DNA of 64,000 nucleotides from Dawidia cretensis (GCF_018598175.1 NZ_JAHESE010000002.1:372001-436000), one strand, 5' to 3'; counted from the stretch's first letter, positions 8,235 through 17,961 are shown. Notes: generated by a model from the sequence alone, not told the origin. Translations and numbers: made by a program.

Positions 8235-11200
8235 CCGTCAGGTTCTTAGTGAAGTTGATATAGAAGGTAGTGCCCTCGTGCTGTTTACTCGAGAGGGTAA
8301 TTTCACCTCCCATGGCCTCAATTTGATTTTTTATCATGAATAATCCAATACCCCTGCTTTCAGGATGGCGGTGAAAAGTCTTCCGCAGCTTGAACACATG
8401 GTGACCATGCCGCTCCAGATTAATACCCAGTCCGTTGTCACTCACTTCCAGAACCAGGTCCTTGTGGTAATAATACGTTTTAAAATGGATGATGGGTGTC
8501 CTTTCCGGTGAATTATATTTTAAGGCATTGCTAAGCAGGTTTAGCAGGATGCTCTCCAGGTATATCTTCGGATAATGTACGTGCGGCGCCTCTGAAAAAT
8601 CACAGACCAACTGTGCCTCCGTCTCGGCAATACGCGCGGTCAGCATCGCCCGGGTTAGATGAAAACAGTCTTCAAAACGTAAAAGCTGCTTTTCGATGTT
8701 TTTGTTCTGCTTGATCTTAAGCACCTCGTTCAGCTCGTGCAACGTGGTGAGCGTAATGTCGCCCGATTCTTTCAGCAGCTTGAGGTATTCCGCACGCTCC
8801 TCATCCGTTTCGGCCGTTTCAAAGAAGCTTAGCAACGTTAGAATGTTGCCGACCGGCGAGCGGAGATTGTGCGATACAATCTGTGTAAACTCCTCCAACT
8901 GCTCGTTCTTGCGTTTCAGGTCTTCCGTCAGCGCTACCAGCTTACTGTTTTGCTCAATAATTTGCTCTTCCGCGCGCTTTCTGTCTGAAATGTCGCGGAA
9001 CTCCGTTACACGGATTGTCTTACCCTGGTACGGGATCATCTTCGCCTGGATTTCCAGCGCATACCGCGAGCCATCCTTGCGTACACCCGTCACGTCGTAC
9101 GTCTTTTCGTATCCCGCGTGAATCTTTTCCAGCACCTCGTCGCGCGACTCGGGCGCTACTAAATCGAGACCGTTCATGCTTTTTAATTCCTCTTCGCCAT
9201 AGCCGGTCATATCCGACAACCCCTGGTTGCAGTCCAGAATACGGCCCTGGTCGTGCAACCCGATCCCGCCAAACGACGCCTGCTGCAAGGTCCGGAAGCG
9301 CTGCTCGCTTTCGCGGAGCGCGATGTCCGCCTTGCGACTTTCCGTAATGTCGTGCGCCGAGGCAATCACCACCTCCTGCCCAAAATAAGTGCCTTTCTGT
9401 TGGATGACCTCCACGACACGCACCCGCTGATCCTTTGTTAAGCCATACCAGATAAACATACTCGGTATACCCTGCCAGGCACGTTCGGTGGAATGCTTCA
9501 ACGCTTCCAGGTCGTTCTTACCCGGCACAGCCAGGTCGATTGGATGTTTACCGATCAACTCTTCCTTCGTATAGCCGTACATTTCGTAGCCGCGCTGGTT
9601 GATGTCCAGAAACAATCCCTGTCGGTTCTGGATGTAAATTGGTTCGACCGTGTTAAACAAGTCCCGAAAGCTGGCCTCGCTTTCGCGTAACGCATTGACC
9701 ATGGCGTTTTGTTGGGTGATGTCCCAGGCCGTGGCGATCAGCATATCCTGACCAAAGTAAGTGCCCTTTTTCAAACGAACCTCTTTCAGAAAGATCTCGC
9801 CATTGGCCTTTCTGCCCCACCACTCAAAGATCTGCGGAATCCCCTTCAGCGCGGCCACCGTCATTTGCGCGAGCGCCTCAAAATCATTACACCCTTCGGC
9901 GGAAAGAAACGCCGGTGTACGCCCGATAAAAGCTTCCTTCGGATAACCATACATAATGCTGGCCCCGCGGTTTACATCGGCAAAGGTGCCGTCGGGATGT
10001 TGGATATAGATCGCCTCGCCCACCGTGTCAAACAGCTCGCGATAGCTTTGTTCGCTGCGGCGCAACGCCTCTTCAGCCGTTTTCTGTTCGGTGATATCCT
10101 GGGCAATGCCAATGATCTGCGTAACGGTGCCTTGCTCGTCTTTTTTGAAGACAGTATTACGTGTCAGCAACCAGCGCCACTCGCCGTCGCGGGTGCGAAT
10201 GCGTAGCTGCGCTTCCTGCGTGAAGCCCAGGGCCTCGTTCGTCCAGCGGGGTATGCGGTTCAGATCCTCTGGGTGAATAACGGAGGGAATAAACAGGTCG
10301 CCCATGGCCTCGACTTCCTGGTGGTTAAAGCCTGTCAGCGATACGCCGTTCGTATAGACGTATTTATACCGCTGTACGTCCAATACATAAAGCATGGCGG
10401 GCATCGAGCTTTCCAGGCTCTTGCGAAAAAGCTCGTTCTCGCGAAAGGCCTCTTCATAGCGTGTCTGGCGCGAGTAATCCTGCATCGACCCGAGCATATG
10501 CACCGCGTGGTCGCTGCCCAGGGTCATAAAAAAACCTTTGTCGTGGATCGAAATATAGTCGCCATCCTTTTTGCGGAAGCGATATACCTGATCGTAGGGC
10601 TGCAGGGTGCGTGTAGCCATATCGATCTCGCGGGCGACCGCGGCGCGGTCGTCGGGGTGGATCAGTGACTCCCACGTGTCGATATTACCCATCTCGTCGG
10701 CCGTATAGCCCAGCACCTCGCGCATCACACCGTTCCAACGAATACTGCCCGACTTCAGCTCATAATCGTATACCACCTGGCCCGTGGCGGCTGCGATCAG
10801 CTCATAGCGTGCCTGCCAGGCATCGCGGTCCAGGTCCGCCTGCTTGTTGGCCGTAATGTCATGAACCGATCCCACCAGTGTCACCGGCACACCCTGGTCG
10901 TTGCTGACCACCGTACCCCAGGCCTCTATCCAGCGGAGGTTGCCCAATGCCGGGTTGGTACGATGCTGCATAAAGTAGCTCGTCTTGTGTTCCAGGCTGC
11001 TGTGTATGGCCTGGATGACCTTATTCCGGTCGTCGGGGTGGATCAGGTTGCTATAGCCGGCAAATGTACCCGGCGGCGTCAAAGGCGAAAGCCCAAAGAT
11101 GGTATACACCTTATCCGACCAGGTAATCGTGTCGTGGGGAATATTCCATTGCCAGATCCCGATCTGCGCCGCCTCCAGCGCCTGTAGCAGAAGAAGCTTA

Positions 11201-11262
11201 TTGCCATGCAAATCTTCGGTGTGTCCTGGCGTTGCCTGGCCATCGGTGTTCATTTTTTTCAT
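8224..11262 (-). CDS. Cytoplasmic multi-PAS sensor histidine kinase
   Basis: A 1012-residue kinase with no membrane segment. About six PAS/PAC modules occupy residues ~25-770; several carry HPDD or HPED motifs and PAC ends of the type TxxVGSVHDITA, and two consecutive modules share EPIYIQ or EAIYIQ starts, suggesting duplication. A short coiled coil (~775-800) leads to a HisKA dimerisation domain with the phospho-acceptor His in VSHNLRSP (~796). The C-terminal HATPase domain has the N box (LLNLLSNALKYN), DNGLGI and GIGLFMIKNQIEA. The many PAS domains suggest cytosolic sensing of redox, light or small ligands; no cofactor is evident. It forms an operon with the receiver protein that overlaps its 3' end. 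Confidence 0.92.
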   Translation of the reverse strand: MKKMNTDGQATPGHTEDLHGNKLLLLQALEAAQIGIWQWNIPHDTITWSDKVYTIFGLSPLTPPGTFAGYSNLIHPDDRNKVIQAIHSSLEHKTSYFMQHRTNPALGNLRWIEAWGTVVSNDQGVPVTLVGSVHDITANKQADLDRDAWQARYELIAAATGQVVYDYELKSGSIRWNGVMREVLGYTADEMGNIDTWESLIHPDDRAAVAREIDMATRTLQPYDQVYRFRKKDGDYISIHDKGFFMTLGSDHAVHMLGSMQDYSRQTRYEEAFRENELFRKSLESSMPAMLYVLDVQRYKYVYTNGVSLTGFNHQEVEAMGDLFIPSVIHPEDLNRIPRWTNEALGFTQEAQLRIRTRDGEWRWLLTRNTVFKKDEQGTVTQIIGIAQDITEQKTAEEALRRSEQSYRELFDTVGEAIYIQHPDGTFADVNRGASIMYGYPKEAFIGRTPAFLSAEGCNDFEALAQMTVAALKGIPQIFEWWGRKANGEIFLKEVRLKKGTYFGQDMLIATAWDITQQNAMVNALRESEASFRDLFNTVEPIYIQNRQGLFLDINQRGYEMYGYTKEELIGKHPIDLAVPGKNDLEALKHSTERAWQGIPSMFIWYGLTKDQRVRVVEVIQQKGTYFGQEVVIASAHDITESRKADIALRESEQRFRTLQQASFGGIGLHDQGRILDCNQGLSDMTGYGEEELKSMNGLDLVAPESRDEVLEKIHAGYEKTYDVTGVRKDGSRYALEIQAKMIPYQGKTIRVTEFRDISDRKRAEEQIIEQNSKLVALTEDLKRKNEQLEEFTQIVSHNLRSPVGNILTLLSFFETAETDEERAEYLKLLKESGDITLTTLHELNEVLKIKQNKNIEKQLLRFEDCFHLTRAMLTARIAETEAQLVCDFSEAPHVHYPKIYLESILLNLLSNALKYNSPERTPIIHFKTYYYHKDLVLEVSDNGLGINLERHGHHVFKLRKTFHRHPESRGIGLFMIKNQIEAMGGEITLSSKQHEGTTFYINFTKNLTDGN

Positions 11263-11408
11263 GATTGTACTCTTTGCCGTTTAGCAGCTAGCGGTTTCTG
11301 GGAAGGGCGTGTAACGTAATTTGTATAAAAGATACATCTTTTTACCACATCTATAAAAACCCGGTGTTGCAAATAGTCACCAAATACAAAGAACCTTTCG
11401 CCGTTCTG

Positions 11409-11440
11409 TTTGTTGTTTCCGACAGGGCATGGTAATTTTC
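11409..11440 (+). promoter_or_regulatory. Putative Bacteroidota promoter for mscL
   Basis: TTTG at 11409-11412 is followed after 20 nt by TAATTTTC at 11433-11440. This matches the Bacteroidota -33 TTTG and -7 TAnnTTTG pattern in all but the last base, and lies 25 bp before the mscL start codon. It is a pattern match only. Confidence 0.4.
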
Positions 11441-11465
11441 AGTCTAAACCAAAGACCCTACTCGT

Positions 11466-11858
11466 ATGTTAAAAGAATTCAAGGAATTTGCCCTCCGGGG
11501 TAACGTCATCGACCTGGCCATTGGTGTGGTCATCGGCGCCGCCTTTAATGCCATCGTCAGCTCACTGGTAGCCGACGTCTTTATGCCCATCATCGGGATC
11601 CTCACCGGGGGACTCGACTTTTCCAAGCTGGGCTATAAATTCGGCGAAGCCGTCATCGCCTATGGCAAATTCATTCAGGCCATTTTCATCTTTATCATCA
11701 CCGCCTTCGCCCTCTTCCTCTTCGTAAAAGGCATCAACGCGCTCAGACGTAAAGAAGAAAAGAAACCCGCTGATGCTCCCGCGCCCCCGCCCGCCGACAT
11801 CCAGCTCCTCACCGAGATTCGCGACTTATTGAAGAGTCAAAACATAACAAAACCATAA
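11466..11858 (+). CDS. mscL: Large-conductance mechanosensitive channel MscL
   Basis: A 130-residue inner-membrane channel of the usual size. The N-terminal amphipathic helix and first membrane helix ([40 protein letters not shown]) are near-diagnostic for MscL, followed by a periplasmic loop, TM2 ([20 protein letters not shown]) and a charged C-terminal helix rich in Ala/Pro. It opens under membrane tension and releases solutes during hypo-osmotic shock. It is a stand-alone gene; a small GCCGC/GCGGC hairpin at 11872-11888 follows the stop codon. Confidence 0.95.
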   Translation: MLKEFKEFALRGNVIDLAIGVVIGAAFNAIVSSLVADVFMPIIGILTGGLDFSKLGYKFGEAVIAYGKFIQAIFIFIITAFALFLFVKGINALRRKEEKKPADAPAPPPADIQLLTEIRDLLKSQNITKP

Positions 11859-11901
11859 ACAAAATATAAAAGCCGCCCGAAGTGCGGCATAGTAAGACAC
11901 T

Positions 11902-11969
11902 GGCGCAAGTCTTAGCCCCACCCGGGGGCGGAGACTTGTGCCTGCTCCCATGACAGTCTTCAGACTGTC
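11902..11969. repeat. Structured dispersed repeat, copy 1
   Basis: GGCGCAAGT (11902-11910) pairs with ACTTGTGCC (11934-11942) over 9 bp with one G-U. The enclosed loop is a GC-rich GCCCC/GGGGC hairpin. Nine nt later GACAGTC and GACTGTC (11952-11958 and 11963-11969) form a perfect 7-bp hairpin with a TTCA loop. The same two-stem unit recurs at 28801 and 30243. It lies between the ends of the convergent mscL and CHAT genes. Confidence 0.75.
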
Positions 11970-12050
11970 GAGGCTACGGTACAGTCGTACCCAACCCGTC
12001 AATAGCAGACACGTGTGCCGGCGTCGCCTCTCCTCACACCCACACCGCCC

Positions 12051-14744
12051 CTAAAACCCAATCAAAACAAACGGAGCCCAATAATAAGGCGCCGCATACT
12101 TCCCATCCTTAATCATCCCCAACTTCGTCTCCCGCAGCGTTTCAGCAAACACCCCGGTCGGTGCCTCCAGCAGTCGCCCATAAAACTGTTCCATCAGCAC
12201 CGCCGTCGACACATCCGCTACGCTCCAATACGACACCAGTATATTCTTCGCGCCCGCATACACCAATGCCCGCGACAACCCAATCACACCTTCACCCTTT
12301 GAAAGCTTACCCAACCCCGTCTGGCACGCCGACAGCGTCACCAGGCTGGCCCGGAGGTTTAGCGTATATACTTCACCGGCAAAGAGATGCCCGTCTTCGC
12401 CCGCCCCCGGCTGCAAGAAGATCCGCGACAGCTCCGGGCTGGCTTCGTCGACTATCCCGTGGGTTGCAAAGTGCAGGTACGTATATGTGTCGAGGCTTCC
12501 GCTCTTCACGCGTCCCTCGCCCGCTTGCTCGTGCAGGTAAACCTGGTTTCCGAGGTTGCGGGCTTGAAAGCGTTGGGCAATGGCGCTCACTTCCGCCTCC
12601 GTGCCCGGCAGGTCGTTCAGGTTGTCGGCAACCGGGAAAGCCACCGGCGCACACAAAAAGATCGATGGCGAAGCCGACGGCGGCTGCGGTGCCGGCCGCT
12701 GGAGGATAACACCCGCCGAAAACTCGTAACGAATGCTATACCGCTTGAGCAGGTAAGGATAGGCCGGATAGCCGCCTTGCCCCGTTACCGCCGTCTTGCC
12801 GGGCGTTAACAGTGTTTCAAACGGCACGCTACTCAGTCGCCCGGTAGGGAGAATGACCAGGTGTTTAATACCCGCCAGTTGATGATCGGGTATCAGCAAC
12901 TCCGATAGGTGACTGGCCGTCAGCCGGTACGTTTCCTCGTTGTTAAATAGCAGGCTGTTACGCAGCCCCGTGATATACCGGTCAAAATCTTTCGTGAGCG
13001 TATGGTCGGTAATGCGAAACTTCTTCTGCGTCAGGGTAAAGACATACAGGTGGCTGTTCTTTTCGTCAATGAAATAACTTAACAATGCCGTATGCGCATC
13101 CAGTCGTGCCTGTAGCTGCCGCGTGGCGGGCGCCGTGCTATTAAAGCGCAGGTTGAAGTAGTCGGGAAACTGTTGCTCCAGCCGGCGTGTATAGGCGGCA
13201 TAGTTACGGTTCAGGGTAAAGAGCTTCTCCCGCAGGCGTTTCTCCTCGGTGGCGTCGGGTTTCTGGGCCAGCTTCTGCGCACACTGGGCAATTGCAGCTT
13301 TCAGGTCTTTCTCTTCTTCCAGGAGCGTCGCCGGTATACCGGCAAAGGCTTTGGCGTTTGCGTCCGTAATCGCCTCTTGCAACACGGCCGACTTGCTCTT
13401 CTCGGCAAAATAAAACGCCAGCTCGCGATAGGTATGTTTGTGAAGCGCGACGTCGGTCGCTTCAAATGCAATACGCACGCCGTCGGCATATACTTCGTTG
13501 GCCGTGGCCCCCAGGCTGATCTTGTCGGTCTCGCTGGCCGTTTGTTGCCGCAGCTTGTCGATGAGGGTATCGCATCGCTGTAATGTTTGCAAGGCTGCCG
13601 TCAGGTCCGGGAATTTCAGCGTGCGACCGTAATACCGGGCTTCCAGCGCCTGAGCTTTAGAGAGCAGCGAATACAGCAAAACGTTACCGTCGTAGAAGTC
13701 ACGCAGGGGCGGATCACGATAGACGTCCGTATAGTGAAAGCTCGCGGTGTTCGCTTGCAGAGCCTGCTGGCAATACGCCAATGCGCCGTGATAGTCGCGT
13801 GCGGCAAGCGACAGGTTTCCGAGCGCATTCAGCACGCGTGCCAGCTCGGGGTGGCGCGGGCCATAGCTTTCGGTGTACATCGCGCGCGCGCGTTGGTAAA
13901 ACGCCAGGGCCGCCTTGGTGTCGCCAATCCTCCTGTATGTTTCACCCAGGTTGAAAAGCACAAAGGCCTTGGCAGGATGAGGCCCCGGATATACTTTCTC
14001 GTTGATCTTGAGCGCCGCCTCGAAGTTGTTCACGGCATCGCCGTACAATTCTAAACGGCGGTATAAAAAGCCCGTATTGGTGCGGGCAATAGCGATCTTC
14101 GGGTGCTCGGCGCCGTGCAGGTTCTGGTAAATGGCCAGGGCCTTCTCATAATAGTCCAACGCTTTGTCGGCATCGGTGTTACTGAACACCAGGCCGAGGT
14201 CGTTGTACGAGGCGGCGATCAGCTCGTGGTTGGCCGGCAACAATTTCTGACGATACGCGAGGGCCACCGTCAGCTGCTCTTCGGCCTGGGTATACTTACC
14301 GGTAGCGCGGTATAGATTGCCGAGGTGTGACAGCGCCTGCGCGGCTTCCAGGCTATTGGCGCGCCCGGCTTCTTCCAGGCGCGTGATGGCGAGCTGCAGC
14401 GCCTCCAGCGCCTGGTCGTTCCGGCCCTGGTTCAGGTACAATAATCCGGATTGCGTTTGCACCACGCCGGCCAGGGTGGGTGTGGTTGCCGCGGGTATAA
14501 CCGCGGTCAGCAGGGCAGAGGCTTCGTCAAACCGCCCCAGGCGAATAAGCGCTTCCGCTTTGCGGGCCTGTAGCAATACGCGTGTAGGCGCGTCGGTCGT
14601 GCGCGCCAGCGTCGCGTCTGCGAGCGTCAGCGCGCCGGTATAATCCGCATTCTGGATATACTGGTCGATCGACGCCGGCAGGGTTTGTGCAGTAAGCTTA
14701 CCGGCAACAGCCAGCAGCAGCGTTAACAGGCAGGAGAATTTCAT
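12051..14744 (-). CDS. Secreted TPR-CHAT protein (caspase-like protease domain)
   Basis: An 897-residue protein with a signal peptide (MKFSCLLTLLLAVAGKLTAQ). Residues ~25-345 are tetratricopeptide repeats with the usual LGxxYRxxGxYxxA pattern, for example LSHLGNLYRATGKYTQAEE and FNLGETYRRIGDTKAALAF. Residues ~545-895 form a CHAT domain, a clan CD (caspase/separase-like) peptidase fold, with the catalytic His in LHFATHGIVDE (~760) and the catalytic Cys in LSACQTGLG (~806), then GVIGLSRALVYAGAKNILVS. The His-Cys dyad is intact. CHAT proteins cleave specific partner proteins in the few cases studied; here the signal peptide places it outside the cytoplasm. The next gene starts 58 bp upstream on the same strand, so the two are probably co-transcribed. 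The substrate is unknown. Confidence 0.9.
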   Translation of the reverse strand: MKFSCLLTLLLAVAGKLTAQTLPASIDQYIQNADYTGALTLADATLARTTDAPTRVLLQARKAEALIRLGRFDEASALLTAVIPAATTPTLAGVVQTQSGLLYLNQGRNDQALEALQLAITRLEEAGRANSLEAAQALSHLGNLYRATGKYTQAEEQLTVALAYRQKLLPANHELIAASYNDLGLVFSNTDADKALDYYEKALAIYQNLHGAEHPKIAIARTNTGFLYRRLELYGDAVNNFEAALKINEKVYPGPHPAKAFVLFNLGETYRRIGDTKAALAFYQRARAMYTESYGPRHPELARVLNALGNLSLAARDYHGALAYCQQALQANTASFHYTDVYRDPPLRDFYDGNVLLYSLLSKAQALEARYYGRTLKFPDLTAALQTLQRCDTLIDKLRQQTASETDKISLGATANEVYADGVRIAFEATDVALHKHTYRELAFYFAEKSKSAVLQEAITDANAKAFAGIPATLLEEEKDLKAAIAQCAQKLAQKPDATEEKRLREKLFTLNRNYAAYTRRLEQQFPDYFNLRFNSTAPATRQLQARLDAHTALLSYFIDEKNSHLYVFTLTQKKFRITDHTLTKDFDRYITGLRNSLLFNNEETYRLTASHLSELLIPDHQLAGIKHLVILPTGRLSSVPFETLLTPGKTAVTGQGGYPAYPYLLKRYSIRYEFSAGVILQRPAPQPPSASPSIFLCAPVAFPVADNLNDLPGTEAEVSAIAQRFQARNLGNQVYLHEQAGEGRVKSGSLDTYTYLHFATHGIVDEASPELSRIFLQPGAGEDGHLFAGEVYTLNLRASLVTLSACQTGLGKLSKGEGVIGLSRALVYAGAKNILVSYWSVADVSTAVLMEQFYGRLLEAPTGVFAETLRETKLGMIKDGKYAAPYYWAPFVLIGF

Positions 14745-14747
14745 GGA

Positions 14748-15689
14748 TCAGAACCGGTAATAATAACTTAACGTCGATACAAACTCACGCTTCAGGCCGT
14801 CCGTGTTCGGATCCCGGTTCACGATCTTGTTGCCCAACAGCATCTTGATACCTGACTGTACATTAAAACTATATCCGGTGGTAAGCAACGCCGTCAGCGC
14901 GAGCCCCGTGCTGCCTTCCTGCGCCACGCGTTCGCCCGTACCCAACGTGATATAGTCGTGTGTAATGCGGTAGATGGGCAGGAGGCCCAGCGTAAAATTG
15001 AGTCGCGAGAACCGTATGTTCCGTTCCACACGGAACATTACATCCGTACCGCGGCGCAGTTCGTTGGCCACCGAATACCGGTGTATGTAATTCATGTCTT
15101 CGCCGCTGCCTTCCCACCGGCTCCACAAAAACTGGTTCTTGTTCCGGTTAAAGGGATGTTGAATACCCGTGGCGAACAACCACTTTTTGCTGATCACCGA
15201 AATACCCATCACACCATCATAAGTACCCAGGCTGGTTTGGTAATACATGGGCAGCGGACGCCCGTTCTCGTCCAGGTCCGAATGGTTCATGGGAATCTTG
15301 CCACCCACCGATACGTTAATATCATAGATGCCGTTGCTAAACACACTCCGTGTCACACAAAGCGAGACGTCGCCCAGGCTGGACGTATTGCCCAGGCGCC
15401 CCGACACCGCCTGGTACGGTAGCTTTACCTGGAAAGAAGTTTTTTGATTGAGACTAAAGTTCATGTCCGCCGTGGCCACATACACGATCGGCGTCAGCGT
15501 TGTCTTGCCACGGTAAAAGGTCAGCTCCATGGAGCGAAGACGAAACTCGATTTTTTTGTTGAAAGGCTGGTCGGGCTTGAGCGCGCCCATGGTACAGAAG
15601 CCGGCGTCGCTGCAGCCCTGGGCCCGGAGGGCGAGGGGAGAAGCGGCCAGCACCACACCCAGTGCCAGGGGTAAGAACGTTTTGAACAT
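14748..15689 (-). CDS. Uncharacterised outer-membrane beta-barrel protein
   Basis: A 313-residue protein. An upstream in-frame start at 15890 would add 67 arginine-rich residues that run into the divergent response-regulator gene, so I chose the ATG at 15689, which begins a good signal peptide (MFKTFLPLALGVVLAASPLA). The mature part is a series of alternating-hydrophobic strands ending in LSYYYRF; a terminal Phe is typical of outer-membrane barrels recognised by BamA. It resembles transporter-like barrels annotated as phenol-degradation MetA pathway or transporter, but I cannot name the family. It precedes the TPR-CHAT gene (3 bp gap) and diverges from the two-component genes. Confidence 0.65.
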   Translation of the reverse strand: MFKTFLPLALGVVLAASPLALRAQGCSDAGFCTMGALKPDQPFNKKIEFRLRSMELTFYRGKTTLTPIVYVATADMNFSLNQKTSFQVKLPYQAVSGRLGNTSSLGDVSLCVTRSVFSNGIYDINVSVGGKIPMNHSDLDENGRPLPMYYQTSLGTYDGVMGISVISKKWLFATGIQHPFNRNKNQFLWSRWEGSGEDMNYIHRYSVANELRRGTDVMFRVERNIRFSRLNFTLGLLPIYRITHDYITLGTGERVAQEGSTGLALTALLTTGYSFNVQSGIKMLLGNKIVNRDPNTDGLKREFVSTLSYYYRF

Positions 15690-15778
15690 AATGGGCATCC
15701 CCGGCAAACACCGCACAGGGGAACAGTTTTGGATTTCGGGGCTAAAATTACTTCTTTTAAACATTGCCAGACGACGCT

Positions 15779-16471
15779 TTGAAAAAAATACTCCTCGTTG
15801 AAGACGACCATCGGCTTTCGCAGTCGGTCGCTGCCGCCCTCGAAAAAGACGGCTATACCTGCGTGCCTGCCTACGACGGACAGATGGCACTGAAAGCTTT
15901 TCAGCAGGATACCTATCACCTGGTGCTGTTGGATCTCAACCTGCCCAAAATGAACGGCATCGACCTCTGCGACCGCTTCCGGCACATGAATCCCGGGATC
16001 CCCATTCTGGTAATCACCGCCTTTGGCGATATCGACAGTAAAATGGAAGCATTCGAGACCGGCGCCGACGATTACCTGGTCAAACCTTTCCACCTCAAAG
16101 AGCTGCAGGCCAAAGTAAAAGTGTTTCTCAAACGTGCCGAGCAGCCTGCCGCCGCCGAGCCCATCTTACAACTGGCCGACATCCGCCTCGATCCCAATAA
16201 AAAGGTGGCCATCCGCGAAGGCAAAGAAATACACCTGACCCCCAAAGAATACAGCCTGCTGGAATACATGCTGCGGCACAAAAAACGCATCATCTCCAAA
16301 GACGAGCTGGCCATGAACCTCTGGGATGCCAACTACGGTGTCACCCACAATACCATCGAGGTATATATCAACTTTCTGCGCAACAAGATCGACAAGGACT
16401 TCGAGAAGAAGCTCATCCTCACCAAGCCGGGGTTCGGGTACTACCTAAACGATCAGCGCGATGAACTTTAA
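15779..16471 (+). CDS. OmpR-family response regulator, CusR-like
   Basis: A 230-residue regulator with an N-terminal receiver (KKILLVEDDHRL, phosphoacceptor Asp52 in LVLLDLNLPKMNG, Lys in YLVKPFH) and a C-terminal winged-helix DNA-binding domain (HLTPKEYSLLEYML, NTIEVYINFLRNKI, FGYYLN). No ATG is available; a TTG at 15779 gives the family N-terminus and another in-frame TTG lies at 15764. It overlaps the downstream kinase gene by 11 nt. OmpR-type regulators bind direct repeats spaced by ~11 bp, exactly the arrangement found upstream of the two export operons that follow, which are its likely targets. Confidence 0.9.
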   Translation: MKKILLVEDDHRLSQSVAAALEKDGYTCVPAYDGQMALKAFQQDTYHLVLLDLNLPKMNGIDLCDRFRHMNPGIPILVITAFGDIDSKMEAFETGADDYLVKPFHLKELQAKVKVFLKRAEQPAAAEPILQLADIRLDPNKKVAIREGKEIHLTPKEYSLLEYMLRHKKRIISKDELAMNLWDANYGVTHNTIEVYINFLRNKIDKDFEKKLILTKPGFGYYLNDQRDEL

Positions 16472-17819
16472 GACGCGTCTCACGCTGCTTTTCGTAGGCC
16501 TGTTTGTTGTCGTGCTCACCGCCATCCTCAGCTTCATCTATATCCTCTACGCCGAGTTCCGCCGCGAAGAATTCTTCGAGCGCCTGCGCGAAAAAAGCTT
16601 CACCACGGCCAAGCTGCTCACGGAAGTAAAAGGCATGGATCTGGAAGTGCTCAAAATCATCGACCAGAACTCCATCAACAAACTATACGACGAAAAGATC
16701 CTCATCTTCGACTCGACCAACCGCCTCATCTACAGCAGCCTCGACGACGAAAAGATACCCTACTCACCCTCGCTCATCGACCAGATCCGGACGCGCGCCG
16801 ACAAGTATTACGTCGACGATGACGGCGACGAGGTGGTGGGTGTGCACTACAAAGACCAGGGCCACGACTACGTCATCCTGGCCTCCGCCTACGACACCTA
16901 CGGCATCAGCAAGGTAGAAAACCTCAAGACCCTGGTGGTCATCGCCCTGGTGTTGGGCGCTGCGCTCATTGCCGTGGCAGCCTATTTCTACATCCGCCAG
17001 GTATTCCGTCCCATCGACGACTTGAACAAGTCCATCCAGACCATCACCGAAAACAACCTGCACGAGTTCATTCGTGTTCACAAAAACCGTGACGAGCTCG
17101 ACAAGCTTGCCGTCAACTACAACCAGATGCTCGCGCGCCTGTTCAAAGCCTTCGAGTCGCAGCGCTCCTTCGTGCGGCATGCTGCGCACGAGCTCAAGAC
17201 ACCGCTGGCCATCATCCGCACAAAGCTCGAGCGTCTCGAAGACCTCACCGCCGGCCGGGCCGAAGTCGGTACCATATTGACCAGTCTATCCGACGATGTC
17301 GATGGCCAGGCTGCCCTGGTCGAGTCGTTGCTCTTGATGCAGCGGCTACAATCACAAGTCCCCATCAACACCGGCCCTGTCCGCATCGACGAGCTCCTGG
17401 ACGAAAGCGCCCGCGAGCTGCACGCAGTATATCCCCAACAAGTCGTACAAATAGACATCGACGCGTCCGTCGAAGCCGAAGAGCAATTAACCGTCATCGG
17501 CAACGCGCTGCTGCTAAAAATCTGTTTCCGCAACCTCATCGCCAATGCGGCCCTCTACGCATCCATTCCCACACTCACCATCGACCTCGCCAAAATCCCC
17601 GAAGGCCTGCGCCTGCGCTTCTCCAACCCCGGCGAAGAGGCCATCCCCGAAGGCCTCATCTTCGAGCCCTTCTACCGCCAACCCCACGAACAAGAAAAAC
17701 CCGGCCACGGCCTCGGCCTCTCCATCGTCCGCCAAATCACCGACCTTACCCATGGTGCGATCGCATATCAATATGTCAACGGCCAACATATCTTCACGTT
17801 GATATTCACCCATATATAG
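16461..17819 (+). CDS. Membrane sensor histidine kinase, CusS-like
   Basis: A 452-residue inner-membrane kinase. TM1 (~7-29) and TM2 (~153-175) bracket a ~125-residue periplasmic sensor, followed by HAMP, a HisKA domain with His243 in RHAAHELKTPLA, and an HATPase domain with N box NLIANAALYA, SNPGEEAIPE in place of the DxGxG box, and GHGLGLSIVRQI. The NPG form of that box, with Asn for Asp, is what I recall from the CusS/heavy-metal sensor subgroup. It pairs with the overlapping OmpR-type regulator. A metal or envelope-stress signal is inferred from the downstream heavy-metal RND genes. A structured terminator-like region follows. Confidence 0.9.
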   Translation: MNFKTRLTLLFVGLFVVVLTAILSFIYILYAEFRREEFFERLREKSFTTAKLLTEVKGMDLEVLKIIDQNSINKLYDEKILIFDSTNRLIYSSLDDEKIPYSPSLIDQIRTRADKYYVDDDGDEVVGVHYKDQGHDYVILASAYDTYGISKVENLKTLVVIALVLGAALIAVAAYFYIRQVFRPIDDLNKSIQTITENNLHEFIRVHKNRDELDKLAVNYNQMLARLFKAFESQRSFVRHAAHELKTPLAIIRTKLERLEDLTAGRAEVGTILTSLSDDVDGQAALVESLLLMQRLQSQVPINTGPVRIDELLDESARELHAVYPQQVVQIDIDASVEAEEQLTVIGNALLLKICFRNLIANAALYASIPTLTIDLAKIPEGLRLRFSNPGEEAIPEGLIFEPFYRQPHEQEKPGHGLGLSIVRQITDLTHGAIAYQYVNGQHIFTLIFTHI

Positions 17820-17862
17820 TCATGCAAAGAGTATAGAATATGGCGCAGCTGTTAAGCGCGAG

Positions 17863-17959
17863 GGCGGAGCATGGGTGCGCCACCGATGCCCGGTATGGCG
17901 GGCGTACGGCTTCAGGGGTGTGGGGACGGCATTAGCCGCCGTTTTTGGCCCGCTCCGCC
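17863..17959. terminator. Structured terminator region after the two-component genes
   Basis: GGCGGAGC (17863-17870) is the exact complement of GCTCCGCC (17952-17959), enclosing 81 nt with smaller internal hairpins. Within it, GACGGC-ATTA-GCCGCC followed by GTTTTT (to ~17946) is a credible intrinsic terminator for the kinase transcript. The long-range stem is more structure than a terminator requires. Confidence 0.5.
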
Positions 17960-17961
17960 GT

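Noticed and set aside
15690-15890. N-terminal extension of the beta-barrel gene
   Set aside because: It would add an Arg-rich segment overlapping the divergent response-regulator start and bury the signal peptide at 15689.
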